A stretch of 57,326 bases of DNA, from assembly GCA_009917695.1 (NCBI GenBank), contig JAACJG010000021.1:1-57326 (forward strand), read 5' to 3'. The translations under genes were made by a program, and so were the position numbers. Below, piece by piece: positions 51,363 through 57,326 of the stretch (within the stretch, counting starts at the first letter, position 1; every line of letters starts with the position of its first letter). The DNA comes from Candidatus Rifleibacterium amylolyticum. GTDB lineage: Bacteria; Muiribacteriota; Ozemobacteria; Ozemobacterales; Ozemobacteraceae. The notes beneath the pieces were generated by a model that worked only from the letters and a program-made list of their open reading frames with translations, was not told the origin of the DNA and did not search any database.

Positions 51363-54004
51363 TGGCTAAGACCACAAAAAAAGAAACCGTTAAAAAAGCA
51401 AAGCCTGCCGTAAAACCGGCAGTTGTCGAAGCTTCTCCGATTCCTGAATCACCGCTGTTTTTTGAGCGCCCTGACAAATTCAACCAGGTCAACCACAGCC
51501 TCACCAAGATCGATGCCATGGGCCTGGTCTGCGGCATGCAGAAGTATGTCGACGACATAGATCTACCCGGCATGCTTTACGTAAAGGTTCTCGGCAGCAT
51601 TTACGCCCACGCCGAAATCAAGAGTATCGACACTTCGGTCGCCATGAAAGTGCCTGGAGTAGTTGCAATCTACACCTGGAAAGACGTGCCGCGCGTACCC
51701 AGAACTACTGCCGGTCAGGGTTATCCGGAACCTTCTCCCTATGACACTTATCTGCTCGACAGCAAAGTGCGCTTTGTTGGTGATCGCGTCGCTATCGTCG
51801 CCGCCGAAACGGCCGAAGCAGCAGAAGAGGCCTGCAAGAAAATCAAAGTCGACTACAAGGTGCTGAAACCGGTTTTCGACTGCGAAAAAGCCATGGACAA
51901 AGACGCTCCGGTCATTCATGACGAAAAAGACTGCCGCGTGCCGATCCCCATATTCTACGATCCCAAACATAATCACTGCTCACACGTACAAACTGCCGTC
52001 GGCGACGTCAACAAGGGTTACGAAAATGCTGACTACGTGCTTGAACGCAAGTATTATCCGCATTACGCCCAGCACACTCCGATTGAGCCGCACATCTGCA
52101 TCGCCTATCTCGACGAGAACGATCGTCTCGTGCTGCGCACCTCAACGCAGGTTCCCTTCCATTCACGCCGTATCACCGCCCAGACTCTCGACATTCCGGT
52201 CAAAAAGATCAGAGTCATCAAACCCAGAATCGGCGGCGGTTTCGGCACCAAACAGGAAGTTCTGCTCGAAGACGTCTGCGGTCTGGTTACCCTGCGCACC
52301 CGCCGTCCATGTGTCTGGGCGCTGACCCGCGCCGAAGAATTCATGGCAGCACGCACACGCCATCCGATGGTTGTCACCATCAAAAGCGGCGTTAAAAAGG
52401 ATGGCACCATCACCGCCATTTCGATGCGCGTTCTCAGCAACACCGGCGCTTATGGTTCACACGCTCTGACAGTTCTGAGCAACTGCGGTTCAAAGGTTCT
52501 TCCGCTGTATCGAGCCGACAACATCGAATTCATCGGCGACACGGTTTATACCAACCTGCCGGTCGGCGGCGCTTACCGTGGCTACGGCGCCACTCAGGCG
52601 GCCTATGCCATGGAATGCCAGATGGACGAAATGGCAGAAGTTATCGGTATGGACCCGATCAAGTTCCGCCAGAAAAATCATATCAAAGAAGGCGAATCTT
52701 CGCCGATTTTCAAGGCACTCGGTGAAGGCCGCGAAGGCGTTGACATGAGCATTGGTTCATGCGGCCTCGACAAGTGCATCACCGAAGGCATGAAACGCAT
52801 CGACTGGGCTAAAAAATATGGCAAACAGGGCACCGGCACCAAACGCCGCGGCCTTGGCATGTGCTGCCTGATGCAGGGCAGTTCCATTCCCGAAATCGAC
52901 ATGGGCGCGGTTTTCATCAAGATGAATGATGACGGCTCATTCAACATGCTGCTCGGCGCTACTGATCTCGGCACAGGCTCTGACACGGTTCTCGCTCAGA
53001 TCGCCGCCGAAACCATTGGCTGCCAGCTCTCCGACATGCTGGTTTACAGTTCAGACACCGACATGACTCCGTTTGACGTCGGCGCCTACGCCAGTTCGAC
53101 CACCTACCTGACCGGTGGAGCGGTCATCAACTGCGCCAAAAAAGTGCGTGAACAGATCGAAGCGGTTGCCGCCAGCATGATGGGCGAAAAGATGTCAGAT
53201 ATCACCATTGAAAACGGTGTCTGCTATGGTAAAGGCCGCAAAAACAAGGTCAACTTCGGACAGGTCTGCCGCTACGCGCTTTATGAGCACAAGCAGTTCC
53301 AGATCGGCGCACTCGGCAGCCACATCAGTCATGCTTCGCCGCCGCCGTTCTCGGCTCACTTCGCCGAAGTCGAAGTCGATACCGAAACCGGTGAAGTCAA
53401 GCTGCTCAAATATGTCGCCGGCGTCGACTGCGGCACCGCGATCAACCCAACTCTGGCCGATGGTCAGACTCAGGGCGCGGTAATGAACTCGATCAGCTTC
53501 GCGCTTACCGAAGAATACATCTTTGACGAAAATGGCCGCATGCTCAACCCGAATTTCGGCAACTACAAGATCTGGGGCACCCGCGACCTGCCCGAACTCG
53601 AAACCTTTCTCGTGCCGACCTACGAAAAAACCGGCCCCTACGGCGCCAAGAGCGTCAGCGAAATCAGCATCAACGGCGCGTTGCCGGCCATAGGCAACGC
53701 CATCAAGAACGCCGTCGGCGTTCGCCTGACTCACCCGCCATTCACCGCTGAAAAGGTTCTCAAAGCCCTCAAAGAGCTGAAAGCCGGCAAGAAAGACACT
53801 ACCGTCAAAGCCGTGACCAAGTCGGCAAAAGCGGCAAAACCAGCCGCCAGAGCCGCCAAACCCGCGACAAAGACAGCGACGGCCAAACCGGCAGCTAAGA
53901 AGACCGTGAAAACAGCTAAAACTGTCGCAGCTCCTAAAAAAGCCGCCAGACCAGCGAAAGTTGCCAAACCGGCTCCTGCCAGAAAAGCCACGAAAAGAAA
54001 ATAG
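51362..54004 (+). CDS. molybdopterin-binding catalytic subunit of the molybdenum hydroxylase
   Basis: This 880-residue protein belongs to the XDH/AOR large-subunit family. It has an N-terminal 'hammerhead' domain (about 45-160) and molybdopterin contacts RIGGGFGTKQE (about 287), GAYRGYGATQAAYAME (about 400) and GPYGAKSVSEIS (about 757), with the active-site Glu in the last. The site lacks the AYRCSFR loop of CO dehydrogenases, so an organic N-heterocycle, purine or aldehyde is more likely. About 30 N-terminal and 75 C-terminal residues form Lys/Ala/Pro repeats (AKPAARAAKPATK-like), as in histone H1-like proteins. These are not part of the enzyme fold. A terminator follows. Confidence 0.92.
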   Translation: MAKTTKKETVKKAKPAVKPAVVEASPIPESPLFFERPDKFNQVNHSLTKIDAMGLVCGMQKYVDDIDLPGMLYVKVLGSIYAHAEIKSIDTSVAMKVPGVVAIYTWKDVPRVPRTTAGQGYPEPSPYDTYLLDSKVRFVGDRVAIVAAETAEAAEEACKKIKVDYKVLKPVFDCEKAMDKDAPVIHDEKDCRVPIPIFYDPKHNHCSHVQTAVGDVNKGYENADYVLERKYYPHYAQHTPIEPHICIAYLDENDRLVLRTSTQVPFHSRRITAQTLDIPVKKIRVIKPRIGGGFGTKQEVLLEDVCGLVTLRTRRPCVWALTRAEEFMAARTRHPMVVTIKSGVKKDGTITAISMRVLSNTGAYGSHALTVLSNCGSKVLPLYRADNIEFIGDTVYTNLPVGGAYRGYGATQAAYAMECQMDEMAEVIGMDPIKFRQKNHIKEGESSPIFKALGEGREGVDMSIGSCGLDKCITEGMKRIDWAKKYGKQGTGTKRRGLGMCCLMQGSSIPEIDMGAVFIKMNDDGSFNMLLGATDLGTGSDTVLAQIAAETIGCQLSDMLVYSSDTDMTPFDVGAYASSTTYLTGGAVINCAKKVREQIEAVAASMMGEKMSDITIENGVCYGKGRKNKVNFGQVCRYALYEHKQFQIGALGSHISHASPPPFSAHFAEVEVDTETGEVKLLKYVAGVDCGTAINPTLADGQTQGAVMNSISFALTEEYIFDENGRMLNPNFGNYKIWGTRDLPELETFLVPTYEKTGPYGAKSVSEISINGALPAIGNAIKNAVGVRLTHPPFTAEKVLKALKELKAGKKDTTVKAVTKSAKAAKPAARAAKPATKTATAKPAAKKTVKTAKTVAAPKKAARPAKVAKPAPARKATKRK

Positions 54005-54023
54005 CCCGCGCGCTTAACTGATC

Positions 54024-54057
54024 AACCCCGGCCTGGATACTCCCGGCCGGGGTTTTT
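54024..54057 (+). terminator. terminator after the molybdenum hydroxylase operon
   Basis: AACCCCGGCC and GGCCGGGGTT form a 10-bp stem around GGATACTCCC-like loop bases, ending in TTTTTC. It reaches the stop of the convergent gene. Confidence 0.9.
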
Positions 54058-54746
54058 CATGCAACGACAGGTTCGGCCTTTGATGCGGTGACGAACGTGA
54101 AGATCAACACCCAGAAACAGAGAATCAGCGAAGCTACTGGCAATTGCAGGGCAGTTGGCATTGAATAAACAAGCATTACCCCCGGGATCCAGATGCACCA
54201 GCCGGCGACAACGACAGGCAAAACTTTGGTGAAGACAAATCGCGGCGACACGATTTTCTTCAATACTTCACGCCTGATTCCCTTTTCGCGCAGAAAAAAG
54301 ATCGAAACCAGCAGGAAATTCGCTACCGGGCTATAAAGCGCCTGATCGACGAAAGCTTTTAGCAGCAGCGTACGCAGATTGCTTTCTTCGCCGAACCAGC
54401 GGGCCTGATAAAGATAAAAAACATCGGTAACTATTCCAATACAGCCAAACAGCAGCCCAACGAAAATCAAGTTGCGAAGATTCTGCGCGGTTGGCCGCCA
54501 CTTCTGAAAAAACATGATCTTGAACATCTCGGGCATTACTGCTGCGAAAAGCACATACACGCCAAAAGAAAAAGGGTAGCCAACAGAAATTTTCAGTGCC
54601 GACACCTTGCCAAGACCGCTGCTGAAGGTTGTGCTGGTTGCGTAAGCGGCAAAAAATATCAGCATAAGGGCCCAGAGAATTGCGCCAGGCTTGATATTGG
54701 CTTTAAAAGCCTGTCTGATCTGCGGCATGACTTCGCTAAGAAGCAT
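54057..54746 (-). CDS. membrane protein, Mpv17/PMP22-like
   Basis: This 229-residue protein has five to six membrane helices. The second half (about 130-225) has the Mpv17 pattern: KAFVDQALYSPVANFLL, a basic loop, then WCIWIPGVMLVYSMPTALQL, close to 'W--WP-----Y--VP---R'. Mpv17-type proteins are mainly eukaryotic, and bacterial members are rarer and of unknown job. The N-terminal half is different. The likeness rests on spacing of a few residues, so the call is tentative. Being a membrane protein is certain. Confidence 0.6.
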   Translation of the reverse strand: MLLSEVMPQIRQAFKANIKPGAILWALMLIFFAAYATSTTFSSGLGKVSALKISVGYPFSFGVYVLFAAVMPEMFKIMFFQKWRPTAQNLRNLIFVGLLFGCIGIVTDVFYLYQARWFGEESNLRTLLLKAFVDQALYSPVANFLLVSIFFLREKGIRREVLKKIVSPRFVFTKVLPVVVAGWCIWIPGVMLVYSMPTALQLPVASLILCFWVLIFTFVTASKAEPVVA

Positions 54747-54868
54747 AAATACGATGACTCCTGAAAATGTACGATAATTGCTGCCTTATATCTGAATTTT
54801 ATCACAATCCGTCTCACGAAGCACAGCGAACTTGCGCAGACAGTTGCCTGACATCAATCACATCTAAA

Positions 54869-54897
54869 TTGTAAAATGCGCTGACATGACTTACAAT
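54869..54897 (+). promoter_or_regulatory. possible promoter of the exported protein gene
   Basis: TTGTAA (4 of 6) and TACAAT (5 of 6) lie 17 bases apart, with the start codon 40 bases downstream. Confidence 0.4.
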
Positions 54898-54937
54898 GTG
54901 GTTACAACGATTGACACGACTTAATGAGAGAAGCCTG

Positions 54938-55564
54938 ATGAACAATAAAGCTCTATATCTGATCATTGCCCTGATGCTGGTGGCAAATTCGCTGTTGGCT
55001 GGTTCCTGTGTGGTCAGGGTTTTGTCTACGGAAACCGACAGTCTGAGAACAACTTTTCAGGTTGAAAATCTTTCGGCTTCTGACTGCATGCCGGCCCGTT
55101 TCGCGGTAAATATGCCGTTTGCCAGTTTCGACAGAGAAGCCATAAATGCCATTCGTACAGGTGAGATACTCAAAATAACTGCCGAACCGTCAGAGTTTGC
55201 CTTCAACTGCCTGTATTTTGAGCCTGTTCCGGCCACCAGAGACATTTCCGAAGGTCACATTCATGAGATCATTCTCGCCGGAGAAGGTGCTGAGCCTGAT
55301 GTTCAGGGCATGATGACAGTGCTGCAGAACGATGGAAGCCGGCGCCAGTTCATCGTACATAAATACACGCTGATTCTGGTAAAGAGCCTCAGCGACCATC
55401 TATACGCCGGCAGGCTCGATCAGCTGCGAACCGGCTGGAAATGCTCGGTTGGTTTTGACATACCAGATGACGATGACAATTACGACTTTGCCGGCAGAGA
55501 CGCAGAGCATCTGCCCAAAATCGCCGACAACATGATAGTCGATTACGCGCCGCCGACTGAATGA
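54938..55564 (+). CDS. exported hypothetical protein
   Basis: This 208-residue protein has a signal peptide (about 1-20, ending LLAG, followed by SCVVRV). The lipobox is imperfect, so lipid attachment is uncertain. The mature protein is beta-rich with three cysteines (near 21, 49 and 88) and a long acidic, Asp-rich C-terminal part (DIPDDDDNYDFAG). The start at 54938 is preferred over earlier in-frame codons because the signal peptide begins here. The family is unknown. Confidence 0.6.
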   Translation: MNNKALYLIIALMLVANSLLAGSCVVRVLSTETDSLRTTFQVENLSASDCMPARFAVNMPFASFDREAINAIRTGEILKITAEPSEFAFNCLYFEPVPATRDISEGHIHEIILAGEGAEPDVQGMMTVLQNDGSRRQFIVHKYTLILVKSLSDHLYAGRLDQLRTGWKCSVGFDIPDDDDNYDFAGRDAEHLPKIADNMIVDYAPPTE

Positions 55565-55574
55565 TATAGAGCGT

Positions 55575-55967
55575 TCAGTCCTGTAAACCTGTGGGGGCGG
55601 CGAAGCAAAGCACATGGCCATCGGGGTCGAGACTGTAAGCAACCTCATCCCCCCAGTTACGCAGAGCAAGAGGGCTCAGTTCTCGGGCGCCGTTAGCCAG
55701 TGCGCGGGCATGCCAGACACCAGGATCGTCAACGGTAAGATAGACTTCAGCCCGCGGAACACCATTTGCCTGACCAGGATCGGGCAGACGCTCACCCAGC
55801 AGACGTTTTATTCCTGCCTCAGGCATCAAACCAAGTACGCATGTCTCAGACAGTCTGAACTCGGTCATTCCGGGAACATTCAGATCCGGCTGTCTTGCTA
55901 AAACGGCCTGATAAAAACCAGTGCTGACCTGCTGATCAGCAACGTAGAGAATAATATTTATCTTCAA
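55575..55967 (-). CDS. VOC-superfamily (glyoxalase-like) protein
   Basis: This 130-residue protein has two beta-alpha-beta-beta-beta halves. INIILYVADQQVSTGFYQAV starts the first half; the second half begins with AEVYLTVDD and ends YSLDPDGHVLCFA, typical of the vicinal oxygen chelate superfamily. The metal site is partial: the usual His or Gln of the first strand is replaced. This could mean binding without catalysis. The start is taken as TTG at 55967 behind AGGAG; the longer frame upstream (to 56027) lacks a ribosome site. Confidence 0.8.
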   Translation of the reverse strand: MKINIILYVADQQVSTGFYQAVLARQPDLNVPGMTEFRLSETCVLGLMPEAGIKRLLGERLPDPGQANGVPRAEVYLTVDDPGVWHARALANGARELSPLALRNWGDEVAYSLDPDGHVLCFAAPTGLQD

Positions 55968-56183
55968 TTCATGCTCCTGTCGATGCAATTCATTCATGAT
56001 GATAAACAAAGTAACAGCTTCTGACAATTGCTTGTCAACCCCCCCCGTTAAATTAATGGCAAAACCGCTGATAAGGCAGTCAGCCGCAGGATCTGGTTAA
56101 ATGGCGTAGAGAGCAGCAACAGTTATCCTGCGCAAGAACAGAATGGGTTTGTCATTGCTTCCGAAAATTGCTAAGCTTGAGCC

Positions 56184-57261
56184 ATGCAGTTGATAAACAC
56201 CAGACAGGCGGCCGATCTGCTCGAGGTTTCTGAAGCCACAGTCAGAAACTGGGTCAGGCATGGCTACATCTCGCCCGCGGCCGGGAATGCCAAACGATTT
56301 TTGGTGGCTGATCTGGAGAACCTCAAACAAAAAATCAGCATTGGAGAACTTGATCGGCTGCGGCGGCGCGCTAACAAAAAAAAAGGCCGGCTGTTCGTTC
56401 ATTCCGACCGAATATCTTGATATACAAACATTCCGCGATGAAATCGCTATCATACAGAAGATTTTTCTTGAAGAAAATGTAGATATAAACCTTGCCATGT
56501 ATGCATTGGCGCTTAAAAAACTGGCTTTGCGCGGGAAACTGGTCAGCGCCAGTGCCCGATCATTCACAACCGCCTGCCGCTGCGCGAGTCGGCACAAACC
56601 TCTGGCAGACGAGCTTACCGCCTGGCGTCGCGAACTTTCGTCATTTACGCCTGCTACGCAAAAAGCCTGTTCAAGGCTGTTCGATGCACTCACCGATGCA
56701 TCGCATGACGACACTCTCGGGATCATCTACCAGTCGCTCATGCAGGCCGGCAACAAGGCAAACAAGGGTTCGTTTTACACACCATCTGCTCTGATCGATG
56801 ACATTCTCTCTGATTATGCCGACGCGACCGGTTCTTTTTTAGATCCCTGCTGCGGTACCGGCCAGTTCCTGCTGCGCGCCGCGCAACATGGTTACGATCC
56901 AAACCGGCTTTATGGCATCGACTCTGACCTTCTCGCTGTCAGAATAGCGCGCATCAACCTGCTGCTGGCGTTTCCAGGCCACGACTTCTCGCCGCAGATC
57001 ATTCATGCCGACGCTTTGCAGCATGATATAAGCGAAGAGTTTACGCTGATCGCGAGCAATCCGCCGTGGGGAGCCAGTATTTCCGGCGACGAGCTGCAAC
57101 GGCTGCACCAGCGCTTCCCGGCGATCAGATCGCGCGAATCTTTCTCGTTTTTTCTGGCGAGAAGCTTTGAACTGGCCGCACCCGGCGCGGCCATCTCATT
57201 CATTATATATTCACCTTGTGGTGAATATATGTGCTGCATGTCCATGAACATTGATTTGTAA
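56184..57261 (+). pseudogene. HTH-N6 adenine DNA methylase, frameshifted at A9 and truncated
   Basis: The 5' part (56184-56420) encodes a MerR/excisionase-like DNA-binding domain (INTRQAADLLEVSEATVRNW) and ends in a stop. The 3' part (from about 56376 to 57261, one frame ahead) continues with KAGCSFIPTEYLDIQTF. It encodes a methylase with GSFYTPSALIDDI, the SAM motif FLDPCCGTGQFLLRA and the catalytic NPPW (IASNPPWGAS). Removing one A from the A9 run at 56376-56384 joins the two into one protein. The 3' end is then lost: after AAISFII the frame enters an unrelated hairpin and stops at 57261, short of a normal C-terminus. It is either a dead gene, or phase-variable before truncation. Confidence 0.8.
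56376..56384 (+). repeat. A9 homopolymer at the methylase frameshift
   Basis: Nine adenines sit exactly where the reading frame breaks between the DNA-binding and methylase parts. With eight, the frame continues (K-K-K-A-G-C). Runs of this kind cause slipped-strand switching or transcriptional slippage. Confidence 0.85.
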
Positions 57262-57326
57262 GGAGCTTTCTACCGATAAGCTTCAGGTAGAAAGAAGGAA
57301 GGTGAATAAGCTAATCTCGGTCATTG
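57205..57326 (+). mobile_element. probable left end of an insertion element within the methylase
   Basis: The methylase sequence stops at a perfect 11-bp hairpin, ATATATTCACC-TTGT-GGTGAATATAT (57205-57230). A second perfect hairpin, CTTTCTACC/GGTAGAAAG (57266-57294), follows. Subterminal hairpins at an element end and a structured leader before the gene are traits of IS200/IS605-type elements. A possible start, GTG at 57302 behind AAGAAGGAAG, opens just before the window ends (V-N-K-L-I-S-V-I). The family is not proven. Confidence 0.4.

Noticed and set aside
56097-56726. 209-codon minus-strand frame over the methylase
   Set aside because: It is antisense to a sequence with clear HTH and methylase motifs.
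1-57326. CRISPR arrays, tRNA and rRNA genes
   Set aside because: No regularly spaced direct repeats with unique spacers, no cloverleaf-like tRNA and no rRNA motif were recognised by eye; a tRNAscan/Infernal run would settle this.

Overview
The window reads as chromosomal DNA of a diderm-like, flagellum- or pilus-bearing, probably anaerobic or redox-versatile bacterium. This is suggested by a full chemosensory operon, type IV pilus-type parts (a PilB-like ATPase and a prepilin-like protein), many iron-sulfur enzymes, SLH/LysM/penicillin-binding envelope proteins and secreted C11 (clostripain) peptidases. Candidatus Riflebacteria (Ozemobacter-like) or a related deep lineage is a possible source; that is an impression from gene content, not a placement. 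No rRNA or tRNA gene was recognised.

Layout. 1-0.7 kb: start of an IS630-like transposase and an orphan structured stretch resembling an OMEGA/HEARO-type RNA end. 0.7-5.8 kb: a hypothetical gene, a GNAT acetyltransferase, a REP-like palindrome, a 17-copy GATTAC tract and two tandem secreted C11 peptidases. 5.8-15.0 kb (minus): a coupled chemosensory operon cheX-cheY-cheA-chemoreceptor-cheW-cheB-cheR. Its receptor is a soluble fusion of ferredoxin, [FeFe]-hydrogenase H-domain, FeS domain, HAMP and MCP modules. 15.2-25.5 kb: coiled-coil and zinc-ribbon small proteins, a four-gene ABC/AI-2E/HTH operon, a flippase-like protein, LysM plus PBP genes and a single-AAA Clp ATPase. 25.5-31.5 kb: a TPR protein, a PilB-like ATPase fused to a histidine-kinase module, an exported protein and an RsuA/RluB pseudouridine synthase. 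31.5-34.4 kb (minus): a CHASE2 adenylate cyclase and a FecR-like partner. 34.8-38.1 kb: a five-gene split amine/amino-acid dehydrogenase of the HcnABC/sarcosine-oxidase/dye-linked proline dehydrogenase type. 38.3-43.0 kb: an exported HExxH protein with a C-terminal HhH, two small genes, alkaline phosphatase, a CD1871A-type CXXC mini-protein and a NapH-like ferredoxin. 43.2-49.6 kb (minus): an M48 protease with jelly-roll tails, an SLH protein, a prepilin fused to a VWA domain and a CorC/HlyC protein. 50-54 kb: a three-subunit molybdenum hydroxylase with histone-H1-like tails. 54-57.3 kb: small genes and a HTH-N6 adenine methylase that is frameshifted at an A9 run and then cut by a likely insertion element.

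Themes. Several proteins are unusual fusions: hydrogenase-MCP, PilB-kinase, prepilin-VWA and M48-jelly roll. Two intergenic loci (34.4 and 43.0 kb) share the same ordered set of short repeat families. The most promising candidate for an undescribed system is the hydrogenase-like chemoreceptor operon. A second is the possible surface-motility set of PilB-kinase, prepilin-VWA and a CHASE2 cyclase, whose link is inferred only from content, not from adjacency.
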